Below, piece after piece: positions 6,910 to 16,140 of a stretch of 64,000 bases of DNA. The stretch is from Rheinheimera soli (GTDB lineage Bacteria; Pseudomonadota; Gammaproteobacteria; Enterobacterales; Alteromonadaceae): the NCBI RefSeq assembly GCF_021290985.1, contig NZ_JAJOYU010000017.1, positions 1-64,000 on the forward strand. The letters run 5' to 3'. Under the pieces are notes generated by a model that saw only the letters and a list, made by a program, of their open reading frames with translations, had not been told where the DNA came from and ran no database searches. Both the position numbers and the translations under genes were made by a program. How positions within the stretch are numbered: the first letter of the stretch is position 1; each line of letters opens with the position of its first letter.

Positions 6910-8623
6910 CGCTACTCTCTTTTAGATCAAACAGTCCCGAATATTCAAAATCGACTTTTTCAAATTCATTGCTTTTAAGTAATGAATGCTCTTCATCTAA
7001 ATATATTGTTTTTGCCTTAGACTTTAGAAGCTCTAACTTACTAGAATCCATTCCACAAACAAATAGTTGTGAGTGCTCAGGCAATTCATCAATTAGCAAC
7101 GAAACAATACTCTCATAATGCTTTGCAGCTTGTTCATGTTGATTTGGAGTGTCAATAACAAGTGGACTTAGAACATGATTTCCATACTTATAAATGAGGT
7201 TGTACACGCTAATATAATAGGCAAGCATTGCTCTTGTTGATTCTGCTGCACCACCACTTTCTGCAACTTTTGTATAATTTTCTGGGGACTTAATTGAGTT
7301 TGCGTTAACACCAAATGCCTTTAGCTTCCATAAATATCGTGGGAAGCACTCCTGAAAAGCCTCATTAACCAGCCTTCTGCTATCCTTCGATAAAGCTGTT
7401 CGATCTTTAACTAATAGCTTTTCATCTTGATTTTGCTTATGTAACGATTCGATTTTTAGACTACGGTTAGCTTCAACCTTCTTTCTTACCGATTTGGATG
7501 ATATTGCATCAAGAACTGAAGACAATGATCGAGTACTATGTTGATCTGAAGAGTACTTCTTATCTAATTCGTTTATTTTCTCTCTTACCGATTTAAAAGC
7601 GGAGTCCTTTGTTAATATATCATGCTCTAAACGTACTAAATAGTTTTGAAATCGTTCAATAATCTCTTTAGCCTGGTTTCCATCTTGAAATAAAGAAAAT
7701 CTGTTCACTATAGAATTATCATGTACAACTCCGCATGTAGGGCATTCGATATCCTCATCAAGGCGTTCGGCAAACTCAAAATCTGCAACTGCATCCTCAA
7801 ACGACTGTCTCGCAATAACAATTTGTGATTCTATATGAGCCTTTTCAGCCCGTAGGTTTGCAAGCTCTTCAAAAAGAATTTCTTGTTGGAAGTGCAAATC
7901 CATAATGTTGATGCTTAGCTCTTCCTCTATTTCATCTAACTCAACTTCATCTATAATAATGCTGTTATTTGCTGAGAACTCGCTTATTACTGAAATTGCC
8001 GTGTCAAAACGGTCTATTTCTTTAGTAGTTTCGGCCATCTCAATTTTTTTTGAGCATATTTGTTTTGTTTTGTCGAAGTAATCCTTTCCTATCATTCCCG
8101 TATGATAAGGAATAATGGTCTTCTTCCAGCTTGCGAACTGAGCAAGATTATTGAAGCTGGACCATGCATTCGCCCAACTCTGCTTTTGGTCTATATAAAA
8201 TGGTAGAAAATAGTAGGCTGGTGGAGGTGTAACTACTTCATCTTTATCTCGCACGGCGAGCAAAGCGTCAAACTCAAACAAGGCCATAATCTCTGCTGAG
8301 AAATCACCACCTGTTCCAGTGAACACTTTATGCTTTCCTTCTTGGTCCTTAAGAATAAAGCGGTTTCCATGTCTTGCAATTTGATACGATTTGCCTTTCA
8401 CGTCAAAATCCAAGATCACTCGACAGTCTAGCGATTTCCAGTTGTCATCTAACTGAGGCTCACAACCAAAGCACCAGAATATGTTTTTAACTAGCGAAGA
8501 CTTACCTACGCTATTTTTTTGTTTTGATAGTATCAAGTTGTAACTTCTTGAGAAGTCGAACTGAGCTGCTTTCTTGGCTTTCTTGCTTAATATTGTTAGT
8601 CGATTGAAGTGCATTACTTTCAT
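6905..8623 (-). CDS. Zinc-hook ABC/SMC-type ATPase of a Lamassu/ABC-3C-like system
   Basis: About 572 residues. The N-terminus (MHFNRLTILS...YNLILSKQKNSVGKSSL) is a first ABC strand plus Walker A ending VGKSS. A coiled-coil region carries CPTCG near residue 295, a Rad50-like zinc hook. Near residue 457 ESGGAAES resembles the ABC signature, and LVIDTPNQ near 489 is Walker B. This layout matches SMC-like sensors that sense DNA and gate a nuclease partner in Lamassu and ABC-three-component systems. The ATG at 8623 follows AAGGGA by eight bases; TTG at 8626 is also possible. It lies downstream of and overlaps the 56-codon ORF of the nuclease operon. Confidence 0.7.
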   Translation of the reverse strand: MKVMHFNRLTILSKKAKKAAQFDFSRSYNLILSKQKNSVGKSSLVKNIFWCFGCEPQLDDNWKSLDCRVILDFDVKGKSYQIARHGNRFILKDQEGKHKVFTGTGGDFSAEIMALFEFDALLAVRDKDEVVTPPPAYYFLPFYIDQKQSWANAWSSFNNLAQFASWKKTIIPYHTGMIGKDYFDKTKQICSKKIEMAETTKEIDRFDTAISVISEFSANNSIIIDEVELDEIEEELSINIMDLHFQQEILFEELANLRAEKAHIESQIVIARQSFEDAVADFEFAERLDEDIECPTCGVVHDNSIVNRFSLFQDGNQAKEIIERFQNYLVRLEHDILTKDSAFKSVREKINELDKKYSSDQHSTRSLSSVLDAISSKSVRKKVEANRSLKIESLHKQNQDEKLLVKDRTALSKDSRRLVNEAFQECFPRYLWKLKAFGVNANSIKSPENYTKVAESGGAAESTRAMLAYYISVYNLIYKYGNHVLSPLVIDTPNQHEQAAKHYESIVSLLIDELPEHSQLFVCGMDSSKLELLKSKAKTIYLDEEHSLLKSNEFEKVDFEYSGLFDLKESSV

Positions 8624-8681
8624 CAAGACTTTCCCTTAGACTTCTAATTAATTTTTTATAGTCAAATTTAGCGTCACTCAT
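8511..8681 (-). CDS. Overlooked 56-aa ORF between nuclease and ATPase
   Basis: The ATG overlaps the stop codon of the DUF4297-type gene (ATGA), with GGAGG ten bases upstream. The charged 56-residue product (MSDAKFDYKKLIRSLRES...) ends at a TAG behind a run of seven A residues, about 113 bases inside the ATPase gene in another frame. It occupies the position of the small middle component of three-gene ABC systems. It could be that component, a coupling leader or chance. I recognise no family. Confidence 0.45.
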   Translation of the reverse strand: MSDAKFDYKKLIRSLRESLDESNALQSTNNIKQESQESSSVRLLKKLQLDTIKTKK

Positions 8682-9769
8682 ATTTTGACACCCTCCAACA
8701 ACTCATATAGGAAAGCACCTGTTATATCTTCTTGGGTTTGAAAATATGATAGTGTTTTTTCGCTTAATTCTAATTTGACGGCTGCTTCTAGAACGCTTGC
8801 ATTTGAATGACTTTTTGCAAGATTTTCGATGCACCTTACAAGATCGTTTGAGACTTCTTTTACGACTAATTCTCTACTTGAAATTTTTTTCGTATAATAT
8901 CGATTGAATCCACTTACAATTTTTCTTCTATTTATAGAGTTCAAAGAATATTCATCATTAAGTATTTGAATCATTTCAGAAAATATATTTTCATCTGGCT
9001 TTCGACTGACATACTGCGCGATAACATCTGACAATTGTTCACTTGTAACAGCCTTTCTTTTAAGTGCATCGTTCCAGTTCTTATAGTCAAAGCTATTCTC
9101 TCCTTTTCTATTGAGATCTCGTATTACACACTCATATATAGAATTAGCATCGTATTTTAATCCAGGTGCAATTTTGCTTATTAGTGAGCTAATCTTACCT
9201 TCAACAACAAGATCAAAACCTTTTTCAGGTAAATATGGTATAACAAAAGCTAACTTTGGGAGAAAATCTTCAGCTCCAGAAATCTTCGATACAGCATTTT
9301 TTACTTTTATAACTTCCTCATTATTCAGCTCGCCAGAATTAATTACTTCAAAACTATATCCTTTTTTATGGGCATTAAAGCTGTAACCTCCAGTTGAAAC
9401 AAAATTAACCCTAGATATTTTTTGAGAATATGATTTATCACAACAACTTTTGGCTAGCTTCTCAATTAATGATTGCGATTCACCTTTGGTCACGCTAGTC
9501 AGGCTATGAATTGTATGTGTTTTTGATGTTTCTTTGACTTGATTCAGTTCAAATGTTGTTTTAGTAACGTCAAGTGAGTTGGCGATAGTAACATCCTCGT
9601 GCTCTTCAATAAAAAGCGCAAACTCATTGCCACACTCATGTTCATCCAAGATTCGGCAGAATGCCCAATGATATTGATAATTATACTTCCGGAAAGTATC
9701 ACTCCCTGACTTTTCCCTTTTAGGCTCTAGACCCAGAGGATTAGCTTGCTTCGAGTTATCAACATCCAT
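8678..9769 (-). CDS. DUF4297/Cap4-type nuclease effector, LmuA-like
   Basis: The 363-aa protein opens with a DUF4297-like dsDNA nuclease domain: SGSDTFRKYNYQYHWAF, acidic EEHEDV (55-60) and FELNQVKE (73-80), the D...QxK version of the PD-(D/E)XK site seen in Cap4 and LmuA effectors. The C-terminal 200 residues are helical and probably bind the ATPase. It is the first gene of a tightly packed operon with the 56-codon ORF and the zinc-hook ATPase. Expected role: DNA degradation when the ATPase senses invading DNA. The exact defence subtype cannot be fixed from sequence reading alone. Confidence 0.68.
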   Translation of the reverse strand: MDVDNSKQANPLGLEPKREKSGSDTFRKYNYQYHWAFCRILDEHECGNEFALFIEEHEDVTIANSLDVTKTTFELNQVKETSKTHTIHSLTSVTKGESQSLIEKLAKSCCDKSYSQKISRVNFVSTGGYSFNAHKKGYSFEVINSGELNNEEVIKVKNAVSKISGAEDFLPKLAFVIPYLPEKGFDLVVEGKISSLISKIAPGLKYDANSIYECVIRDLNRKGENSFDYKNWNDALKRKAVTSEQLSDVIAQYVSRKPDENIFSEMIQILNDEYSLNSINRRKIVSGFNRYYTKKISSRELVVKEVSNDLVRCIENLAKSHSNASVLEAAVKLELSEKTLSYFQTQEDITGAFLYELLEGVKI

Positions 9770-9809
9770 TTCAAATCCTTTCTTCGATAGTCATTAAAGC
9801 CGAACTAGC

Positions 9810-9888
9810 CTATAACTTTGTCATAAATGTCAAACAACTTGTTGCGAATCCAGCGCTAAAAGCGCGATTTTTAGTGGATTTGTTATAG
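9810..9888 (-). repeat. attC-like site after the third PD-(D/E)XK gene
   Basis: The 79-bp site has perfectly complementary ends, CTATAAC and GTTATAG. An inner imperfect stem pairs AATCCA-C-TAAAA with TTTTA-GCGC-TGGATT. The nuclease stop codon is inside the first box. Box symmetry and nested stem fit an attC site. Confidence 0.62.
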
Positions 9889-10329
9889 CCATTTCACCAG
9901 CTCAATGGCAGGCGTACCACCAGTTACAACCTTCACAAATATAGCAAATTGATACCCTAACTGAGCCTTGAATGCATTCAGCTTTTCTAAATCATAGTCA
10001 TCAGTCTCTTGGCTGCTGGTCTTTTTCATCTCTATGACAACAAAGTTATCATCAGTGCCTCGACGATGAATGATAATGTCAGGAAACACCGTCGTAGCCT
10101 GAGCATCATCAGACTGAATACTTCGTCTTCTGATATTCAACCTCTTAGGATCATCGTGATTTCGATTGTATTCACAATCTACATTCCAGTCAGGAAAATG
10201 CGGTTCAAGATAAGATGCTAACCTGTGAGAGATTGATCTTTCATTTACATCCATAGCGAGAATAAAGCTATCCAATAGCAGTAATTGATCTAATGCGTCT
10301 TTCAAGGCTGATTCTACTAACTCTCTCAA
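9883..10329 (-). CDS. PD-(D/E)XK nuclease-like protein, TTG start
   Basis: About 148 residues. FPDIIIHRRG followed by VVIEMKK gives the PD...ExK signature of the restriction-endonuclease fold. The N-terminal half has a conserved-looking block (DVNERSISHRLASYL...DWNVDCEYNRN). I chose TTG at 10,329 because AAAAGGGA stands a few bases upstream; an in-frame ATG at 10,356 lies at the edge of the shared leader element and lacks such a site. The stop codon is within an attC-like box. It may be a solitary restriction or repair nuclease; the substrate is unknown. Confidence 0.6.
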   Translation of the reverse strand: MRELVESALKDALDQLLLLDSFILAMDVNERSISHRLASYLEPHFPDWNVDCEYNRNHDDPKRLNIRRRSIQSDDAQATTVFPDIIIHRRGTDDNFVVIEMKKTSSQETDDYDLEKLNAFKAQLGYQFAIFVKVVTGGTPAIELVKWL

Positions 10330-10352
10330 TGAAAAAATCCCTTTTAGGTATA

Positions 10353-10457
10353 ACAATCCATTTTCGAAGGAAGCATGCCCACGAGTCGAACATTTTTCCG
10401 CCTTCTTTCATTATTTTTATTCATACCAAATTAACTCTGATGTACCTCTATTTCAAC
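10353..10457 (-). promoter_or_regulatory. Shared promoter/leader element, copy B
   Basis: -35 TTGAAA (10451-10456), 17-base spacer and -10 TAATTT (10428-10433) read toward the nuclease gene. The leader is close to copy A over its full length, including AGAAGGCG and Met-Phe-Asp codons at 10,385-10,393. In this copy the leader ORF stays open past the position of the copy A stop (TGA replaced by CGA). Confidence 0.7.
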
Positions 10458-10880
10458 AAATTTTTCTGAAAGTATTAAATCTGAGACTGGTAAAATTTAT
10501 GCAGGCAGTGTGTAAGTTGTTCTAAATCTAACTCAAAATGGATATTTGGGCATTTATCCAGTGGTTTTGGATAATGATGAAAGTGATGATTAGGCATTTA
10601 CCTGAGCAGTTGTCCGTTTTGGCACAAAGCCATTCTGGGGGAGTGGGACTTCATAGTTTATTAAGACTTTCTAGGCTCGCTTCGATGAATTTCAAGTATC
10701 TGATGAGGCATCGTGAAATGAATAGAATAAGCTAAGACTTTAAAGATTTTAATTGCTGAGAGGGCCGAAAATCGTCATGTAACGGACTTTTAGACCAGAA
10801 TTTATGCACTTTTCTTTATATTTCTGGAAGTCCTGAAACTATCGACTATTCTCAGTTGCTGAATTTGAAATGGAGTTCAT
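10458..10880. other. Intergenic stretch before the plus-strand lipoprotein
   Basis: About 420 bases with no convincing gene. A 65-codon plus-strand ORF (10538-10735) has no ribosome-binding site or recognisable motif. This stretch separates the minus-strand cassette region from the plus-strand lipoprotein operon. Confidence 0.4.
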
Positions 10881-11855
10881 ATGAAAAATCTTAAAGCGGC
10901 GATTTCCTGTGCGCTCATCACGGTGCTTTCAGCTTGTGAATCAACCATGGAAAAGCCTGAGGCACTTCCAATTGCCACCAATAGCGATAAAGAAGGGATT
11001 ATTGCCTTTCCTGCCGAAGTGCGGTCAGTTTACGTAAGAAACGCAGTAGAGACTAACACATCAGGAAATCAATACCTTCCCAAATATGACGACAATGGGA
11101 AGCTAGTCGGATTTGACGTAAAGAGCGTTACATTTATTAAGCCGAAATCAATTCTGTGCGCCGAACCAGCTCCTGATACGTCAGTGTCATCCAGTGCTGC
11201 TTTCGCGGCAAGTGCAAATTTACAAATGACAGAAACGCTTTCGACAGTGTCCTCAGCTGTAAATACACTTGCGCAAACTGTGTCGACTCAAGCATCAAGA
11301 ATAAATTCGGTTGGAAGTGACTCTAGTAACCGCAGTAACACTGACTCAGGTTCTGTAACAAGAGGTAGCGAAAGTGATTCGAACGTTCAAAGTGGTGGTA
11401 CTTCAAATGATTTGCTTTCCGCTTCAGGGAATGTCTCAAGAACGGCCAATGAACTAGCTGGTAGGGACAATGTGGTATTACTCACAAGAGAGACGTATTT
11501 CAGACTATGTGAAGCTTTTGCCAATGGTGCTATTTCAAGGGATGACTACGGTCGCTTACACCAAGAAACAATGCATCAAATAACATCAATGCTGGATACA
11601 AAAAAAGCAATAGCCAAAGCAGCCGAAGCAGAAGCCGAAACTAAAAAGGCTGAAGCAGAAGTTAAGTTAGCAGAAGCCAAGAGAAAACTTTTAGATGCTC
11701 AGGGGAATTCACTCAGCGTAATGAAACAGGCAGCTCTTCAATCATGCGGCACTAATTTAGTAAGCTGCACAACCAAAGCAGATGCTGATCCCAAAGCGGT
11801 TTCTGCATGCAATGCTATACATCAACAGTGCATCAAAGATGCTGGGGGGTTATGA
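10881..11855 (+). CDS. Hypothetical lipoprotein with Ser/Thr-rich middle and helical tail
   Basis: The 324-aa product has a signal peptide and lipobox (LSAC, cysteine at about 19). A conserved-looking region is followed by a Ser/Asn/Gly-rich linker (residues 125-185). The C-terminal helical segment has AEAE/KKAE repeats (about 238-265), likely coiled coil, and four cysteines near the end. GGAG lies before the ATG. It overlaps the next small gene by four bases. The envelope location is well supported; the function is not known. Confidence 0.6.
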   Translation: MKNLKAAISCALITVLSACESTMEKPEALPIATNSDKEGIIAFPAEVRSVYVRNAVETNTSGNQYLPKYDDNGKLVGFDVKSVTFIKPKSILCAEPAPDTSVSSSAAFAASANLQMTETLSTVSSAVNTLAQTVSTQASRINSVGSDSSNRSNTDSGSVTRGSESDSNVQSGGTSNDLLSASGNVSRTANELAGRDNVVLLTRETYFRLCEAFANGAISRDDYGRLHQETMHQITSMLDTKKAIAKAAEAEAETKKAEAEVKLAEAKRKLLDAQGNSLSVMKQAALQSCGTNLVSCTTKADADPKAVSACNAIHQQCIKDAGGL

Positions 11856-12055
11856 AGATGGAAAGCGATTTTCTTAAAATGTTGGTAGATTTGAAAACCC
11901 AGGGAAAGGAATTTGCCATTCTACTTGGCAATCAGCCAATGAGAACAAAGATACAATTTATGTCGGGAGACTACGTGATGCTAAAAATGCCGGACTTAGA
12001 GGGGGTGCCTACTGTGACGATGCATTGGACAAATGTTGTGTTAATTGGCGTATGA
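11852..12055 (+). CDS. Small protein coupled to the lipoprotein gene
   Basis: The 67-residue product (MKMESDFLKMLVDL...) starts at an ATG overlapping the upstream stop codon (ATGA), behind a G-rich stretch, which indicates translational coupling. It has no signal peptide or membrane segment. A longer in-frame start at 11,807 would overlap the lipoprotein gene by 49 bases and is less likely. No family is recognised. Confidence 0.5.
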   Translation: MKMESDFLKMLVDLKTQGKEFAILLGNQPMRTKIQFMSGDYVMLKMPDLEGVPTVTMHWTNVVLIGV

Positions 12056-12696
12056 AAACACTAGTTTTCAATTAATCCCGTCCAGCTAACACACTAGTGT
12101 GCTTCCTTGGTTAAGGTTAGTCTTTTTGACTTTATCTAAATTCACTGGGCTTTGCCAAGACTACGTCTAATTTTAATCATTGAATCGCCTACAGAGAGAA
12201 CCTCCATAAAGGCTGTTTCTATGACGAAAGTCAATTTGAGGGGGATTACCCAACTACATACAGAGTAGTTTAGATACACCGCGTTTTCAGCAACTACTTA
12301 ATTCAACTTAATGTACGATGATATCAAAAACTCGTCCTTTGTCATCGATATACACTCCAGCGACACCAATTCTAGTCGCAGTAACTTCGCATCTGAGCAA
12401 ACGTCCGTTAGCTAATGAGAAAATGCCATTATTGGTTCTTGTCTCAAAATTGGTGGCAACGACACTACCGGCGGATTTTGACGAGGCATGCTGGTAGTGT
12501 ATCAGGTCCGCTTTGCCTTATTTGCGGACATTCGATTTTTTTGGGGGCTTACAAGCGTATTGATCACTGTAATGGACGAATCCACCTGTTTCTAAAGTCT
12601 AACGTTCAGAAAACAACGTGTGCTTCAGTGCAAAGATAGCATCTACTGTGCTTAAATTTTCAGCTATGTAACATTAACCTGAAAAATACAAATCAA
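12056..12696. other. Gene-poor stretch with a possible decayed gene
   Basis: About 640 bases with no intact gene. A 12-base palindrome (CACACTAGTGTG) lies near 12,092-12,103, and one open minus-strand frame (12308-12517) is listed separately. Codons elsewhere look random. Confidence 0.4.
12308..12517 (-). pseudogene. Protein-like open frame without a good start
   Basis: The minus strand is open for 69 codons and its translation looks protein-like (FSLANGRLLRC, GVYIDDKGRVFDIIVH), but there is no start codon before an internal TTG. It is probably the C-terminal remnant of a lost gene. No family was recognised. Confidence 0.25.
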
Positions 12697-14445
12697 TTAA
12701 AACCTCTCTTCAACTTTCAACTGAATTTCCCACGAGTTCACATCTTTTGCACCGCCTACAGGTTTTGACAGGTCAACATGAATGACATGATTATTGCTCG
12801 AGCGTGAGGAATAAAAACGAGCACCAATGCCTACAGAACCAATCCACTGTTCTGTGTAGTTTTCCGCCAGTAAATCCGCCTTAGAGCGGAGGCCATTCAG
12901 CTCTGCATTTTGTTCTATATCGCCACCACTAGCTCGCCCTGCATCTGCGAACGCCACAAATCCCATATCGAGTAGTTGGTAGATATTGATCTGTGGATAC
13001 CAGCGAAGCTCTGCTGTACTTAACCAGCGCTGGGTGCCTTGCTGGTATTGCACAGGATAGCCACGCAACCCTGTTTCACCACCCAAATCAAGAGGTTGAT
13101 CCAGGTAGTTGCGGCTGCGCTGATCGTATTGAAGTTTAGTGTAAAAGGTAAACTCTTTACTCAGACGATAAAAGTCCTCGGCTTTTGCTGAGGCGATGAT
13201 TTGATCACCGCCGTGTATACCTAACATGGCATCCAATTGCAGGGCAAGTAATGTTAAGTGCTCTGAGTCGCCAAAGCCTTTTTCAGAGAGCCAATGTGCT
13301 TGATAGCCAAGTGTCTCATCGTTTGCCAAATCAGATGTTTGGACACCAATCCTTGCCTGATGGTGCCAGCCTAAATTGATATCCTCACTGTGATTAATCA
13401 GATACACATCAGACAGCACCTGATATTTATGTTCTTTGTAGTCGAGACCTATCCAGGGGTACTGGTAACTCCTGTCCTCTGGTAAAGCCAACGAAGGTTG
13501 AAACGGGTCGTCTGTAAACTGCCATTGCTGCGAACTATAACCTGCCAATAGCCTTAAACTGGTACGCTCCCGATAATCCAGAAGCCAACCCGTTTGAAGA
13601 TCAATCTCTTTTTGCAGGGTAATGAATCGGTTCTCAAGTTCACCATTGTGATAAATTTGGTCTAGTCTTTCATCGCTGAGCCAGCCTGCTTTATACATCC
13701 GCTCTGTACTATCTTGATAAAAGGGCTTTTCAAGCTGGAACTGAGTTCGACGGCCATCGTTATTCTCTGTCCATTCAAGATCGACATAGCTGTGATCAAG
13801 TTCAGGATACCCAAGCAAAGACAACGGACTTGATACTTTAAATTCATAGCCCTGGCGTAAATAATCGGATTGATATTTTACAGACGTACGTACGCCATAC
13901 CCCAAAAAATTATCTTCTTTAAAGCCAAAAGAGTACTTATTTTTACCACTGGTGCGGCCCAGTCCAAGGTTTGGTAGCAAGCTCCAGTTATCCCAGGTTT
14001 CTACTTTCACGCTTTTACTGCCATCAGGATGACAAGGCTCAACCACACTAACTCGCGCATCACGTACATAGGATTTCTCACGCAGTAGACGCTCCGCTTC
14101 TGCTAAATCATCCGTCGTGACTTGTTCACCAGGTTTAATACTTAACTCTTTTCGCAGTGCAGATTCTTTACTATTGATATGTAACCAGTTGGCAAAGTGG
14201 TGCACCCAAATCGTATCGGGTGCGTTTTCGTCAAAAATAGGATTGGAGACAATTTCAATCGAATGCACCTGAAAAGGTGGTCCAGCAAGTTCCGCCGCTC
14301 CGGTCTTCTCATCCGCAGACTTTTCCGCTCCGGAGTCTTTTTTAACAAACTCACATAAGTGTTCAAAGGTGACTTCCTGAGCCTGTGCTGCGCTACCGGC
14401 TAACGCGGCCAGTAAAGCGAGACAAAGCCGACTTAAATTATGCAT
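12697..14445 (-). CDS. Omp85/BamA-like outer membrane beta-barrel protein
   Basis: The 582-aa protein has a signal peptide (cleavage after about AQA-Q). A POTRA-like segment follows (residues 55-140, IEIVSNPIFDENAP... LLREKSYVRDARV), then a beta-barrel rich in alternating aromatic strands. A GLRGYP motif near residue 455 resembles the L6-type loop of the Omp85 family, and the protein ends in Phe as expected for outer membrane insertion. GGAG precedes the ATG. It lies directly downstream of the EptA-like gene on the same strand, so it may be cotranscribed. The substrate (protein or lipid) is unknown. Confidence 0.75.
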   Translation of the reverse strand: MHNLSRLCLALLAALAGSAAQAQEVTFEHLCEFVKKDSGAEKSADEKTGAAELAGPPFQVHSIEIVSNPIFDENAPDTIWVHHFANWLHINSKESALRKELSIKPGEQVTTDDLAEAERLLREKSYVRDARVSVVEPCHPDGSKSVKVETWDNWSLLPNLGLGRTSGKNKYSFGFKEDNFLGYGVRTSVKYQSDYLRQGYEFKVSSPLSLLGYPELDHSYVDLEWTENNDGRRTQFQLEKPFYQDSTERMYKAGWLSDERLDQIYHNGELENRFITLQKEIDLQTGWLLDYRERTSLRLLAGYSSQQWQFTDDPFQPSLALPEDRSYQYPWIGLDYKEHKYQVLSDVYLINHSEDINLGWHHQARIGVQTSDLANDETLGYQAHWLSEKGFGDSEHLTLLALQLDAMLGIHGGDQIIASAKAEDFYRLSKEFTFYTKLQYDQRSRNYLDQPLDLGGETGLRGYPVQYQQGTQRWLSTAELRWYPQINIYQLLDMGFVAFADAGRASGGDIEQNAELNGLRSKADLLAENYTEQWIGSVGIGARFYSSRSSNNHVIHVDLSKPVGGAKDVNSWEIQLKVEERF

Positions 14446-14487
14446 ACCAACTCCACTGGCACCAGGCCTGTAATGGACACCTAGGGA

Positions 14488-16140
14488 TTAGCAAGAACGG
14501 AACATATCTTTGCTTGCTTGATACAAACTGGTTTTGATTTGAAACATCCCGAGTAAGCTATGAAATACGTTGTCGTGACTGAAGCTATCTTGCCGTTTTG
14601 ATGCGACACACTCTGGAGTGAGCTTCGCAGAGGATGCATAAGGCTCAGACATCCACCAAAGCAGCGGAACTTGAGTTTGTGCTTTAGGTGCCATCCAATA
14701 AGGTAAGCCGTGCAAGTAGATGCCATTTTCACCTAAAGATTCACCATGGTCAGAGACGTAAAACATGGCGGTCTGGTAGTTCTTTTGGCTGTTAAGGCGC
14801 GCAATCACGGCGGCTAACAAATGGTCTGTCGCGACGATACTGTTGTCATAGGCATTGACGATGTCTGAAGGGGCACAGAGCTGAAGTTGCTTATCAGTGC
14901 ATTCCGGTAAAAAGGCTTTGTCTTTAGCGCTGCTGCGTTTGAAATACTCAGGACCGTGACTTCCCAACTGATGTAATACAATCAGCTTATCGGACGATTG
15001 CGGTGTTTTCAGTTGCTGCTCCAATGCATCCAACAGCACTTGATCCAGACATTGTCCTTGATGGCACAATGGATTTTTTTGCTGCTCAAACACAAACTGA
15101 GTTGGCACCCGATCACATACCCCTTTACAGCCCGAGTTATTGTCCAGCCAGCTCACGTCAATACCAGCGTATTGCAGAATATCCAGCACATTGCTGCTGT
15201 TTTTAGCCTGTGACTCTTTATAGAGATCTCTGCCCATATTGGAAAACATACAAGGCACAGAATGTGCTGTAGCAGTGCCGCATGAACTCACGTTAGTAAA
15301 ACTGTAGACAGGTAAATGACTGAGTTGCGGATTGGTTGAGCGAGTGTAGCCGTTGAGCTGAAAGTGATCGGCCCTGGCTGTTTCTCCCAATACCATCACG
15401 ATAAGACGTGGCTTCTCTGTTCTCACGGACAAAGGCTGCATTGCATCCTGCCCCAACTGCATAAATTGAGTCGGGAATTGTTTTTTGACCAAATCGGATG
15501 ACAAAGATACGGCTGCGGCCACAGGACTGACAGGTAAAGCAAAATGCTTTATCTCTCTGTAGTTACGAAAGAAAGGCGCGAGTTCGGAGTAGCCAGAAGC
15601 GACCAGGCTAAACAGGCTCAGCGTCACTAAAACCAGCGCAAGCAGCCAATGCCGGAAAAATTGTTTCAGAGGCAATGCACGAACCTTCATAAGACCAATG
15701 CAAAGCAAAGGGAACAGCATGACGCCAATCACTTGCCATACCATGCCAATGGTTAATACTCCGGCAGCTTCAGCAGCGTCAGTTTCTACGGCGTTTTGTA
15801 GCATGGATTTATCTACAACAATGCCAAAACTATCGATGAAGTAATAACTAAAAGCACCGATGGCAAACAGTGCCACCACAACAGGCTTTTGTAGACGATG
15901 AAAACTAAAAATCACCAGAAGCAGCAGGTTTAGTAAAAACAATATCGCCATTAAGTTCAGCTGCAAACCATATTGTCCTGGAACTTTGGCCTGAACCGCA
16001 GCCAAAAAAGGACCATTGAGCAGTAATGTCATGCCAAGAGCAGAGATCAAAGCAAACCATAGCGGATGCCATACCCGTTCCTGCCCTGAATTTAAAGCCG
16101 CAGAGGTTGCTTTTGATTGCGATAAAATAGCCTCAAACAT
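14488..16140 (-). CDS. eptA: Phosphoethanolamine transferase, EptA family
   Basis: The protein is 550 aa from the ATG at 16,140, with five N-terminal membrane segments and a periplasmic sulfatase-fold domain. VLGETARADHF gives the metal-binding Glu, TAHSVPCMFS the nucleophilic Thr and SDHGESLGENG the Asp/His ligands. Paired cysteines are typical of EptA. The enzyme adds phosphoethanolamine to lipid A, lowering the negative charge and binding of cationic peptides. The start overlaps the end of the PAP2 gene by eight bases. A PmrA-type box stands before that operon. A longer ORF upstream is discarded because it lies within the PAP2 gene. Confidence 0.88.
   Translation of the reverse strand: MFEAILSQSKATSAALNSGQERVWHPLWFALISALGMTLLLNGPFLAAVQAKVPGQYGLQLNLMAILFLLNLLLLVIFSFHRLQKPVVVALFAIGAFSYYFIDSFGIVVDKSMLQNAVETDAAEAAGVLTIGMVWQVIGVMLFPLLCIGLMKVRALPLKQFFRHWLLALVLVTLSLFSLVASGYSELAPFFRNYREIKHFALPVSPVAAAVSLSSDLVKKQFPTQFMQLGQDAMQPLSVRTEKPRLIVMVLGETARADHFQLNGYTRSTNPQLSHLPVYSFTNVSSCGTATAHSVPCMFSNMGRDLYKESQAKNSSNVLDILQYAGIDVSWLDNNSGCKGVCDRVPTQFVFEQQKNPLCHQGQCLDQVLLDALEQQLKTPQSSDKLIVLHQLGSHGPEYFKRSSAKDKAFLPECTDKQLQLCAPSDIVNAYDNSIVATDHLLAAVIARLNSQKNYQTAMFYVSDHGESLGENGIYLHGLPYWMAPKAQTQVPLLWWMSEPYASSAKLTPECVASKRQDSFSHDNVFHSLLGMFQIKTSLYQASKDMFRSC

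Noticed and set aside
8505-8520. A7 run as a programmed frameshift joining the 56-codon ORF to the ATPase
   Set aside because: Joining needs a +1 shift, which is unusual on such a run, and the ATPase has its own start and SD before its first conserved strand.
10538-10735. 65-codon plus-strand ORF between copy B and the lipoprotein gene
   Set aside because: It has no ribosome-binding site, no known motif and unusual Trp/Met-rich start; it overlaps no conserved neighbour.
12415-12639. 74-codon plus-strand ORF in the 12 kb gap
   Set aside because: It lies opposite a more protein-like minus-strand frame and has no ribosome-binding site.
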